Source of the DNA: Diprion similis
Taxonomy: Eukaryota > Arthropoda > Insecta > Hymenoptera > Diprionidae
DNA: 64,000 bases
Assembly (NCBI RefSeq): GCF_021155765.1
Contig: NC_060110.1
Span: 4,588,001 to 4,652,000 of the forward strand
Reading direction: 5' to 3'
A program made the position numbers and the translations under genes. The notes beneath the pieces were generated by a model. The model was not told the origin of the DNA, ran no database searches, and saw only the letters and a list, made by a program, of their open reading frames with translations. Each line of letters starts with the position of its first letter. The first letter of the stretch is position 1. This document shows positions 1 through 19,702 of the stretch, in pieces.

Positions 1-1179
1 CGGAGAATATTATGAGGCACTGTAACAATTTGATTGTGAACCGCCAAATCTTATTCATAATACTCAGTAATCATACATGTTTGAAATCTATGAATGCAGC
101 CGAGGCGTACTACTTAATATCTTACATTAACAAACAAGACAGATGTTGAGACAATAATAGTGTTTTTGTCAGAATTTTTGATGAAATCCTACTTCGTTTA
201 AGTAATTTTCATTCAAATAGAAAATATTTTGTGAAATACGTTATGAAATAAATGAAATATTTTTTCAATGTATGAATGAAGTGGAGTTCAATAAAGATTG
301 ATAAAAGTTTGACAATATTTTGATTACATTTTCTGTCTAAATAGAAAATTTTCTGTCATAATCCAAATGGCGCATTTCAAAATCAAAATATCAGTCTTGT
401 CTGTTAAAAATAATTTATCAAATTGTACTATCCTATATTCATATATGTATACCAACTAGAGTTAACTAGTTAATTGGAAGATAATTTGAAATTAGCAAGT
501 TATCTACCAATGTATTGTGTCATAAGATATTACAGCCTTTTCGAAATGACGTATGCATATAACATTGAAAATCCATAGACGAAATTTTTTTTTCAATATT
601 GAATATAAGGAATTATGAATTAGCAACAACAACAAATACACATACATAACGTTAAGTATATTAGGCCTGATGATATTGATAATATATCAATGTTTATAAT
701 ATTATGTATCATTGCATACATTCCACTTGCATGTATATATCAAGTTATTTCACAAGCGAGATGGTATACAAGAACACTTACTGCAGATACCTTTAACTTA
801 CGAGCAGCCTCATTGATCCTCACAAATTATACAATAAATATTTTATATAATTATATGTATTTAAGATTTCACATTTTTATGTAAATAACAAATGAAAATT
901 TTTATGTTTTATCTTCAACGAATTATTATACTTATCACTACAGAAGGGAATTCGATTGCATTAATTATTGAAACCTCTAGAAAAAAAAAACAAATTATGA
1001 TTGAGAAATCTCACTTTGTACATACTATCAAAGCAAACCTATGTATATGATATAACATGGGGGGGGGTTAATGTAAAAATACTTAAAATTGCTTATGAAA
1101 GTCGCTGGATGTTACATTTTTTAATAGATAGTTTTAAAGCCATAAGGATTCGGTAAAATGAGCTGCTGATACTAATATT
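1..1179. other. AT-rich intergenic, no gene seen
   Basis: I see no credible exon, RNA gene or repeat here. The only open frame above 60 codons (690-884) is AT-rich, is not flanked by splice or promoter signals and resembles no family I know. A run of eight or so G residues lies near 1061. Confidence 0.6.
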
Positions 1180-1385
1180 GGGGGTCAATCCACAGTGATT
1201 AGGGCATCGCACTGTCACATCGACTTGTTCGAGTTGGAACAATTCACCGAATCCTCACATTGCATATAAGTTTCAAACATTCAGAGTACGTAGGCAGAAG
1301 TTTTTCCACCGACCCTTTCATGCCAGACTGAGGAACACAGTAATCGATCTCATAACTGGACGATACCAAAACAATAACAAGTTAT
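1180..1385 (+). mobile_element. tRNA-derived SINE-like sequence
   Basis: The first 60 bases look like a decayed tRNA gene. A box-A-like stretch CACAGTGATTAGGGCATCG (from about 1191) is followed at tRNA spacing by a box-B-like stretch TTGTTCGAGTTGGAAC (1225-1240). A non-tRNA body follows to about 1385. A tRNA head fused to an unrelated body is the usual design of a SINE transcribed by RNA polymerase III. I found no clear target-site duplication, so the ends are approximate. It could instead be a chance tRNA-like match. Confidence 0.45.
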
Positions 1386-3174
1386 TATGCCGCGAAAGAT
1401 CACAATGTTAGATGCCCTTGATGAATTGCTTTCAATTTATTGAATTAATTTGAAAATATACTATTTACTTGGTTTTAGATTCACCAGAGTACGTAATAAA
1501 AAATTTACTTGCCAAATTCTAGTGTTTACCAACTGAAAATTTGTATGCGTCGGAAACACAAGTGAGAAAATACAGATTTGAAGAAATATTGATATGTAAA
1601 ATGCATTTAGATTTTTTTTTTTAATGGCAGTGGTATCTGAATGTAAATATCGAGGAAAAAAATTGAAGACTGGATTCCTTAATATATCTGTTAAACTTTC
1701 TACGTATTCAAACATTTTCTTACACAATGCCACGCCAATGAAATCATATTTGAACTAATTCTTTTGTCTTTTCATTTGGCAAGGAATAGTGCATAGAACT
1801 GGTATGTGGAATTGTGGAATATTTCACACTCAACTGTTACGTATCCGAATTAATTTTGTAACTCAGATTTGAAGAATGACTTTTTACTTTCGGCAATTCT
1901 ATAAACCTATGGCATCGGAAAAAATTTTTATCGTGTGCAAGACAAAATTTGCAAAGCATTCAACATTAGATCACATGGATTTAACTACTTTTCACTGGTC
2001 AACATTTTTGTCCTACTTACCAAAATAACCTGACCTCTATTTTAGGATTTCATACTTCGACCTCTCTGGATGGGTATAAATTTTTTTATTTTCTTTTCAT
2101 AGTCTGTCTTACAATCAGAAGCAGTTCACTTTGTAAAGATTCATTCAACTTATACCTACTAGCAAACTATGATACATATAGTTATTATTTTCTGATAATT
2201 GAAAAATATTTATATCCTCAGCGAAAGTGGTAAAAATAGGAAATTTTTTACGTAATAGGGGTCAGCTTATTCTGATGAGGTTGAAGTTCGTAATTCGTTA
2301 ATGTAGCGATGCATTTTTGGGAAAATTTGTCATCACGGGAATCTGACATTGTCCGAATCCAATAAACAGTAATCAAGTAATGCATACTCACATTTTGCAA
2401 ACTTAACTTTAAAGATATCCTAAACTTCTGAAACAGTGATTTTCCCTCAATGTTTATGTTACTGACTTCAAGATTGTCAAAAATCATTACTTCTTAACTT
2501 GAGGGTTGTGTAGAATTTCGAAAATCGTAACACAGCAAAACGGACTCAAATTTTGGAAACTCAACTCATTCAAATACTGAGAGAATAATGACTGTTTTTA
2601 GGAATTGGTTCATTTACGTGAATCAGGGCAAATATGTAATAGTAAGAATGTGCCAAAATATTGTTTCAAGTTATTCTTGAGACAAATATTCGCACTGAAG
2701 ATGAGAATGTCATGAACCGCAATCTTATTCAAGCTAAAAATTATACATTGTTATACGGAGTATTTCATATTATATATACATTTTTTTCGTCCAATCCACC
2801 ACCTGCGAATATAAATAGTGACTGTTTCTAAAAAGTGGGTCGTCCCAAATATATAATAGCAATAAAAAGATGCCAAAGCATTGTTTACAAATACTTTTTA
2901 TCGATTGAATTGATGTTTAAGTTAAATAAAAATCAATATTCTTTTTCAAAAAGTAAAAAATCTTTTATTCTTTTCGTATTTTTATAAGATATTCAGATTC
3001 ATATCAGATTTCGAGACCTCTAAACGTCACAATTTTGTAAACATATAAGAGGGAAGTTGTGACTATTTATACAAATTCACTGAAAGTTATGACAAACGTG
3101 AGAAAAAATGAGACGAGGTCCTGTATCACATTTGAACTAGAGATTCAAGCATCTGATTTCCTGGCGAATTCCGT
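1386..3174. other. AT-rich intergenic, no gene seen
   Basis: No coding-like exon with matching splice sites was found on either strand. The minus-strand open frames at 1461-1733 and 2248-2487 have no recognisable domain and the AT-rich composition of the surrounding DNA. Confidence 0.55.
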
Positions 3175-3600
3175 TCCACTGAAATTGAACTGCAGTTACA
3201 CTTAGATTTCACTTCGTTTATACTTAGATTTCACGGTTTAATTAAGAATTTTCGACACGGTATTTTCACTAAAATCACTAAATTAAAAATTATCGACTCC
3301 GCCACTAGAATATCACTGAAATCGAAAACATTTCTTACTCCACTGTAATTACACTGAATTCAAAGTTCATACTTATTACTGAAATCACACTTGAAATCCA
3401 CTGAAATTAAATAATGCGGATATATTTTATTGAAAAAGAAAAAAAAAAATTTATTAGTGATATTTTGGTGATACCAGTAATTTTGATAAAAGCGCAGTAG
3501 AAAAATGTCACAACTACACCAAAAAATTGAGTGGGATTTGACTGATTATGTAGAATATCACTGATTTTAGGATCCACTGAAAAATCACTCTGATATCACG
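3175..3600. repeat. degenerate ACTGAAAT-type repeat block
   Basis: The words CACTGAAAT, TCACTGAAAT, ACTGTAATTACACTGAATT and close variants recur many times. A 12-base word CTTAGATTTCAC occurs twice within 35 bases near 3200-3233. This looks like an old, diverged short tandem repeat. No reading frame crosses it. Confidence 0.45.
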
Positions 3601-3873
3601 GTGGGACCAAATCCATTAGGGTTGATATAAAATCTCATATCTAGACTCGTATCTCAAATTCATAGTAGAGAATCCTTGTCCAGAATTAGCGAAGTATTCA
3701 CTGTTACAACAAATTTATGTTTTCTATTAAGCTGATAAAACTAGATCTCGTATCAGAATTTAGTAAAATCTCATACAAGATCACTACGTAAATGCATCCA
3801 TAAAATTCTCAAATGAGATTTGACATGAGCCCGCACCCAATATTTTTCAGTTCTCACAGCACAATTTTCAGTA

Positions 3874-3947
3874 GCACAGGTGTTGCTGTGCCCGGTGATC
3901 ACCGCATGCAAATAGCTGATATAAGGTGTTCGATCAGCATTTCAGAG
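3874..3947 (+). promoter_or_regulatory. promoter-like cluster: palindromes, octamer, TATA, initiator
   Basis: In order, the sequence shows an inverted repeat GCACAG-N6-CTGTGC (3874-3891), a perfect 12-bp palindrome CGGTGATCACCG (3893-3904), an ATGCAAAT octamer as bound by POU proteins (3906-3913), TATAAG (3920-3925) and an initiator-like TTCAGAG (3941-3947) 21-27 bases further on. This spacing suits an RNA polymerase II core promoter firing to the right. A 45-codon ORF begins at 3988. Function is inferred from motif order only. Confidence 0.35.
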
Positions 3948-3987
3948 TAGATGTTTGACCGCTCGAGGGATCAAGCTCGATCAGTCG

Positions 3988-4125
3988 ATGAAAAAGCTGG
4001 AGAGCGCAGCAGAGTCCTTAAAGATTCGAGCTGTTGTTGATACTTGGTCTTCGATAATGACGTTCAGGTGCAATAGGCCAAATGGTGATCGTAACAAGAT
4101 CTCGTTGTCAGTAAAAACAGAGTAA
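3988..4125 (+). CDS. candidate 45-residue small ORF downstream of a TATA promoter
   Basis: The ATG at 3988 opens 45 codons to a TAA at 4123-4125, beginning MKKLESAAESLKIRAVV. The frame is already open from 3946, and the local base composition is more GC-rich than the flanks. It sits about 45 bases after the initiator-like motif of the promoter-like cluster. A possible splice donor (TTCAG|GTGCAA, about 4064) lies inside it, so the segment could instead be an exon of a longer transcript. There is no signal peptide, no membrane segment and no recognisable domain. It could be chance. Confidence 0.2.
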   Translation: MKKLESAAESLKIRAVVDTWSSIMTFRCNRPNGDRNKISLSVKTE

Positions 4126-4156
4126 AAAAAATTAGGCCGTTTCGGGAATTCTTAAA

Positions 4157-4516
4157 CAGGATGGCCACTAAATCTTCATCTCGAAATTCCCCGACTTTTC
4201 CAGGTTTTCCATAAAAAAATCTTATACTTTTCCCTGAGCAATTTGAATAAATTGGTGATAACAAGTTGAAAACATTTACGTATTTTTCACATCATTTTTT
4301 TTTTTTTATGAAAGAAACTCTCACTTGGGTCACACTGTCTCATCTACTGTACCATCATACCATCTATTTGTACTCAATTTGAATTATCTAAGAATTCAAA
4401 AAATTGTGGGACGTACTTATATGAAAAGAAATCCCTGACATTTCCCTAACTATTTCAGAATTTCAGAATTCCACATTTTCAGCTTTTCCATAATTCCTCG
4501 ACTGGCGGCCACCCTG
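4157..4516. mobile_element. MITE, 360 bp, CAGGRTGGCC termini, TTAAA duplication
   Basis: The element starts CAGGATGGCCACTAA and ends GGCGGCCACCCTG, so the termini are inverted copies (CAGGRTGGCC). It is flanked on both sides by the same five bases, TTAAA (4152-4156 and 4517-4521), as expected for a target-site duplication. It has no transposase frame and is therefore non-autonomous. Its interior has mirrored stretches such as TTTTCCCTGAG and TTTCCCTAAC. A related copy lies at 62786-63164. I cannot assign a transposon superfamily. Confidence 0.75.
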
Positions 4517-4521
4517 TTAAA

Positions 4522-7514
4522 ATTCTATGGGTAAGCTCTGAGTGATTCCGAACAGTGGGGTTGAATTTCCTCCGAGTTTCAGAGCGTACTGCATTTTGTC
4601 TTTAGATGGAGAAGATCGAAATCAATAAAACGAAAATGTCTGATTGAACAACCTTCGACCAGCTTTTTAGACATCCAGCTTTTCGATCTGACTGCAATTC
4701 GGATATATCATAGTGTGCATTTATTGTTAGATATGGAAGTCCTACAGTTTTTAGGCCTTAACGTTTACGAGAAACGTGTTGACCAATTTTATCGCTTTTC
4801 CCAATTGAACCTAATTTATCTTAGAATTTTCTGAATATATTCCTTATCCCTGGAATATTGATATCGCTTCAATTGTGATCTCATATTCGTCCTACTTTAT
4901 AAAACAATTAAAAGAATTTATTTTTTGAAAGTTTTTTTGACAATTTCTGAACATCCACCGTAAAGTGGATTTTATATTCGGTCAGATAACACTTTTTTGA
5001 TAACAAAAGAAGTCACATGATATTTTTTTCTAACGACAGAAAGTGTTAAAAGATCGAAGACAAAGGTTGAATTCTAAAACGTGCTACATTTGATCGATGT
5101 GTTCTTTGTAAACGGTAAGTTCTCACGGCCAAAAATTGGAGGATTTTCATATCTCAGTTTACACCATAAGATATCGAAAATTTGTTGATCGGTAAAAAGG
5201 TTTTTTCATGTATACTATACACGTGATGTATAAAATTTGAAATGATCTTTTATAATACTTTCATAAATATAATTATACTATATCATTAATACGTAGAGTA
5301 TTTATAACCTAAATAAAATTACGGTTCATTTTTTCTTCAGTGAAAATATTCGCAGAGAGAATAACTACAAATAATACTTATTTACATTAATATGATAGAA
5401 AAATTGAAACGTGAAATATTGAGCTCACGGTTCTTCGAGGAAATTATTCTGAGCGTCTAAGTAAATTTGGAACTTCAATATCTTTTTTTTTGGATACCAA
5501 TTCAGTGGAGTTGAATCAATTTAGATTTGGTTTTGTTCCAAAACTTTCCTTTTACCATCTTTTATCCCGTGTCCTACAACGAGACTAAACACATTAAGAA
5601 TAACATGTAACTTATGTCCAAAGATATAGTATTTGGCTTCTGGTTATCCGGTGGCTACGGTCAATAATCGTGGTCAAATCAATTTGAGTTTATAACCAGT
5701 TGCGTAGTTTACAATAACAGTAAACGCAATGGTTAGAATAACATTGTTGCTGGATTTAAGCATAACAGCTCCTGTCAAAGTACTTGAAACATTAAATTAA
5801 CTCGACTCAATTGAAACACCAATATGTACCAATTGAATGGGTAGAAAATACTCCATAATAAGGTCAAAGATACTTCTTACAGAGAATACCCTATGGTTCT
5901 TCTGTCTGTTATGCCCATATAAAATCTATCAACTTAAATCTCAACAACCCTCAACCACCCACAACACAATTACTTCAATTGCAAGACATATTTTTGAATG
6001 AGATAATTATGTATATCATGCAAAACATATTTTTATCTTATGATCTAAAGATACGTGACGATAATTAATGGATTGAATTGTATGATATCTGAGTAGAAAT
6101 TTGCAAGACAAACAATGCCACATCATTAAATTGCCACAGCAATACGTAAAGTTATGAAATTAAATACTATCCTTTTGCTCCCAATGTCGATCTATCCAAG
6201 ATACCCTACATATACAGATAGATGTGCCGAATCTTCAATAATTAAAGCTTCTGTTTGGCGACATTTTTTTTGTCTCGTATTATTTTTCATTTACCAAAAC
6301 AAATTCGTCGTATACCTCTCAATTGCGCACAATATACATTAGTACATGATGATAATTCTACCTGTTACGAGGGAAAATATCATAAAATCGAATGACAGAT
6401 TGTCGTGATGGTTTCATAATGGTGACTTTCGTTTGAAGCTTACCACGTCTTATTGTTAATTATTTTACAGAACTTGCATCATTGAACAGAAATCTTTAGT
6501 ACTTTTTTAATTTAACGTCATTAATCATTCTAAGTCCAGAGGTAAATGTTTCTGTAATCACTAATCCAATTCCTAAATTTATTAGATATTTCTCATAGTC
6601 CGTAGTCAAAACGAGGAATCAAGTGAAGCATGTTCTGTTGGTTTTCAATTGTCCTGAAGAAATATTTGCATTATTTGCATATTATAGTCTCAACTAAGAA
6701 GTGAACGAAATCTTTCTTCATGTGGTATTAGCGGTATCACTTTGAGTTGAAACTGACAGAATAAACCTTGTTTGAGTGTCACTTTTTGTTCGTAAATTTC
6801 GAAAATTTGTGATCGTTGAAAGAATTTGATAAGTCCCCCGCAGATATTCTTGTAATTACTTTCTCGCAGTGCCTGATATCACCAGGCTATCTGAATGATG
6901 GTGGATTGTAGTAGTTAGAGTATCGCATAATATCGTGATAGGTTTGATTAAATTTTAATGTTTGATTATAAGTTTTTACACGAATAATTTCTGAAAGAAG
7001 CAAACCAACATTTAACGCCAAAATGTGCGTGCCTATAGTTAGTTTTCATTTTTCGAAAATTACGCAATTAACAAATTTCAATTAAATTTTGCACAAACAC
7101 ATGTTTGTCAATTTTTAATTTTCGGTGTTGTATGTACCTAAAAGACTACAAAGTCAATTTCTCATGCCTATTGCTTGACATACACTGATGAACGAATAAA
7201 CAAGGTAAATCCCGTTGAAAACTATGAAACAAAATTTGTAATATTCTTTTAAATCTATATATGTATATACAAAATTTGAACTGGGTATATTATAAATAAC
7301 AGAATCACCTCATTGCTCAGTAATTAAATCACAGATAGTGCACGAATGTAGTAATTACTGATTATTAATTACTAAAAAGTAGAATATGGCGTATAAGCTA
7401 TGATAACTCAGGATAGATAAATACGAATTAATATTATGCGTTTAGTGCGATAAAAATCACTATATTTCGGTAGAGAATGTGAATGTACAAGTGTATACGT
7501 GTGGCACGAGTGCC
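4522..7514. other. AT-rich intergenic, no gene seen
   Basis: No exon-like segment with splice signals, RNA gene or clear repeat was found. The plus-strand open frame at 6154-6342 has no recognisable domain or coding-like composition. Confidence 0.5.
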
Positions 7515-7656
7515 TTACCAACCAATGTCTAACTCGCGCCGAGTCACATAACGAACCTTAAACCCCAGTACGTATTCTCTATTCTTGATGGCACTCATCT
7601 TGTTAGGTATGCCACGTTCATTAACTTCCTGTAAGTCTGCAATTCTTGGAGTCAAG
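7515..7656 (-). CDS. orphan coding-like exon, product not recognised
   Basis: On the minus strand an acceptor (TATATTTTCAG|C, exon begins 7656) opens a frame of 46 codons that starts LTPRIADLQEVNERG, continues through KNREYVLGFKVRYVTRRE and ends LDIGW before a TAA at 7515-7517. Residue composition and the local rise in GC look strongly coding; the other two frames stop quickly. TTG|GTAAGG overlaps the end, so the exon may end at 7519 by splicing or be the terminal exon. I do not recognise the protein and could not find its upstream exons between here and rolled. It could be the 3' end of an unrecognised gene or a pseudogene fragment. Confidence 0.4.
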
Positions 7657-7935
7657 CTGAAAATATAACAAAATATTTCCCAATCACAGTTACAACTAAT
7701 TTATAAATTAATAACATGCAATTTGTTTCTCACTGTGTTTTTTTGCGGAAGAACTGTTTGAAAAAAGTGTCTATAAACATTTCCTAATTTCTACGAGATA
7801 CAGTATCTGCAATGCCCACTAGTATAGTGTATACCAACCATAACGTGCTTAACAGGGTGTCCTTTATTTAGGGTATTGACGAATTTTTGCCCTCCCACCC
7901 TCCAAATCAAGGTCAAATAATTCGAAAACAATTGC
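7657..7935. other. intergenic, nothing recognised
   Basis: AT-rich stretch between the orphan exon and the long inverted repeat. If the orphan exon belongs to a longer minus-strand gene, this is its last intron. Confidence 0.4.
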
Positions 7936-8430
7936 CTAATTTTTTCATATTTCTATCTCGACTCTGGGATAGTTCGCTTTGTGATCGAAGTTTCTTATGG
8001 AAGTAACATGGAAACAACTTGTTGCCTCTGTATATGTTTTATTGCAACAGTAATAATATTTTTTTAAATCTGTTACTGCGAGGCTTTAGTGGGTATTAGT
8101 GCTACTATCTGTAAAAAAATTTACATCAAGATACCAGCAAATCTAAACGAATTGCACTTTCTCTGAATGCAAAAAAAGTCAAATTTCGAGGGTGTGCAAT
8201 TTGTTGAGATTGCGTGGTATGATTGTTTAATTTTTTTCCCAGACAGTAGCACCAATGCCGAGTAAAACCTCACAGTTATAAATTTTTTTTAACATTGTTG
8301 CTTTTACAATAAAATATATACTGAGAAAAAAAGTTTTTCCCATGTTATTTCCATAAGAAACTTCGACCACAAAGCGGACTATCTCAGAGTTAAGGTAAAA
8401 ATCTGAAAAAAATATGTCATTTTTTCCTAA
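7936..8430. repeat. long imperfect palindrome (foldback or MITE-like)
   Basis: The left arm (about 7936-8157) and right arm (about 8194-8430) are inverted copies joined by a 36-bp spacer. In the best part, 7971-8011 pairs with 8341-8381 with 38 of 41 positions matching. Weaker matching continues almost to the centre (ATTGCAC at 8151-8157 against GTGCAAT at 8194-8200) and perhaps outward to about 7915 and 8455. No coding frame is present. It is probably a decayed foldback or MITE element; if transcribed it would form a hairpin of about 220 bp. I found no clear target duplication. Confidence 0.7.
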
Positions 8431-8455
8431 TTACATAATTCGTTATTCTTTGTAA

Positions 8456-9047
8456 TAATACATCAAAATTATAAAGCAGAGGAGTCCAAGTGTGGCATCA
8501 GGTGCAACAAAAATTTGGACCAAGTATAAGAGTGCACCAAGTCAGAAACTATCTGGGATCACTCGGGTTCCACAAAACAATCAACTTTTATAATGTATTA
8601 ACTGTCCAAGAAAATAACAGTCTATGGTGACTAACTTGGGGAGTTACGTTGTAGCAAATGTCAACGAAATTCCATGAAAATTTTGCTTCAGATTTTAGAA
8701 AATATTCTTACATATCAGGGCAATTTGAACGAGTTAGTTGAAATCGCCTGTGATTGGATTACAGTGTGACTAATTATGAGCATCGATCAATCAACGGGTA
8801 AATCAAAAATTAATGAAAGCACAAAACATGGAACTTTGACAGATCAGCTCATTCGAAGAATTTAAAGTACATTTATAAATCACAACAATAATGGCAAGTC
8901 GAGTAAAAAATACGAGAGTTTATAACAGTTACTACCAGTGGACTGGAGTAGAAAAGTCCTTTGTTATTCATTTAAACAAAAGCATTTTTTCTCTTATTAT
9001 GCTCTGATTGATGTGAATTTTCATAAAAAACCCTTTGATGCTACAGA
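8456..9047. other. intergenic, nothing recognised
   Basis: No exon-like or repeat structure stands out on either strand. Confidence 0.4.
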
Positions 9048-9283
9048 TTTTTTTTTTTTTTTTTACCATTAGGTTTTGGCCTTATAGGCCATGTCCCATA
9101 ATGCTACACAGATACAGTGATTCGAATATTCGCCAGACATTGATCCTCGTCTGAAGCAACTCATCACTTCGGATGTTAGCAGTGAACTGAACTGATCTCT
9201 GATCTCTCGCGCTCCGATTTTCGGTTCGATCGCTTTGATTGCCAGTGGCGCCCCCTGCGCCCAAAATTGATTTGTCGCCTGTT
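9048..9283 (-). mobile_element. GC-rich poly(A)-tailed retroposed insert
   Basis: Read on the minus strand, a GC-rich island in AT-rich DNA ends with GGCCAAAACCTAATGGT followed by an uninterrupted run of 16 A (plus-strand T tract at about 9048-9064). That is the form of a retroposed RNA or SINE. A 69-codon frame runs through it without a recognisable domain. The 5' end is unclear; about 9283 is where GC content drops. The plus strand contains GGCGCCCCCTGCGC (9247-9260), which matches the AGGGGGCGC core of CTCF sites on the other strand. It could alternatively be a terminal exon of an unrecognised gene. Confidence 0.35.
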
Positions 9284-9311
9284 GTATATAAGAAAAATTT
9301 ATACACGGCAA

Positions 9312-10359
9312 AATAATTTTTACAAAGAAAGATTCTATGGTTAAATATGGAATTTATCAATAGAAAGTTGGAGAAAGTTCTCCGATGAATTTTGAGATGT
9401 TTCTGATTTTTCAGCACAAAGACCCCTCGGAATCGACATAGAAAGCTACAAATTTTTATATTTTTTTTTGAAGTTAAGAACTTTTGGAAACATCAGTGCC
9501 ACAAAATTCGATGGGGTCAGATTCACCATTTTTATCCATCTAAACCCTTTGGTAATATTTCGTGTATTCTGACTCACATATTGCATAGTTAAAAATAAAA
9601 AAAAAGACCTTCCGATTTGATTTATACATTTCTATTTTTTGTAATTATAGTTGATACATATTTATATGTCGTAGCTAGTAAATTTATACATGATTTTCAC
9701 CTGATTTCATATTCATATAAATTTTGCATATCGAAAGTATCTTAAATTTTGAATACACGTGATAATTCGTGCAATTTGTATCAGTATTGTAACTCATTAG
9801 GAACCATCATTTTTTTACCAAAATATAATTATCATTTGGCTCAGTTTTTGTCCTAACAGATTTCAATAAATAACTTGAAGTGTGAATTTGCTGCTTAGTG
9901 AAGAAGTTGCTCTGCCAGAAAAACAAGTTTGTTCAGTCTAAATGTATAAAATCGAACTTTCGCAGTTTACGAATTGTCACGCATGAATTTTCCATAAATC
10001 TAAAGTCCAATAACAAGATTTGTGTCCACATCATTTTGAACAAATAAGTTGAACTTCCAACAGGTAAAAAACTACCTCAGAGGGATAATATTAATTTTGT
10101 ATCTAGTCTCACAGATCACAAAATAACTTCAATCTCGGCATAGCTTATATATTTGTACATAAATGTGACCCATGTACTTAAGTATCATATTGATTTCCAA
10201 ACGTTACAACTACAGATGATGAATCACCTTGAATGATTTGACTAGTAATCGTATTTATATGACAGCAAAAAGTAACTTCTACAGCAGAATAAACTAAAAT
10301 AAAAAAGTTAAACCAAACTAAATACCACACTTGGAAAAAGTATCATCGCACACTATACT
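9312..10359. other. region downstream of rolled, no gene seen
   Basis: AT-rich; part of it is probably rolled 3' untranslated region. I could not place a confident minus-strand AATAAA signal close to the stop codon. Confidence 0.4.
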
Positions 10360-10496
10360 TGTAAGGAAGGTATCCCAGGTTGATCTCTCCGATTTGATTT
10401 GTATTGTAATATGTTATAGTAGACTAAAAATTAAGCGATAACTTATTACAAAAGAGATCAGATCGGAGAGATCGACCTGGGATATTTTCCTTGTTA
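10360..10496. repeat. 137-bp hairpin 3' of rolled
   Basis: The arms 10360-10420 and about 10436-10496 are inverted copies with a loop of about 15 bases. The core ATCCCAGGT-N-GATCTCTCCGAT is mirrored as ATCGGAGAGATC-N-ACCTGGGAT. It begins about 190 bases past the rolled stop codon, so it may lie in the rolled 3' untranslated region. Several arm differences (T against C, G against A) preserve G-U pairing only if the plus strand is transcribed, which is antisense to rolled. It may be a small MITE or a microRNA-like precursor. Confidence 0.6.
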
Positions 10497-10687
10497 GTTC
10501 GAAGTTGCAAATAGCTGTGTTGTGGGCAGATCCATTGTCGCTCAACTTTCGCGACTATACGGAATTTAAAAAACGTCGGTGATACACAAACTTGAAGTAA
10601 GTAACTTGAATATCTCAATGGAAACAATGAATTCGACATATCTAAAAGTCAGGTAAAGTAAAAAAAATTAGACCTCACCCCAGTGGA

Positions 10688-19702
<9,015 letters not shown>

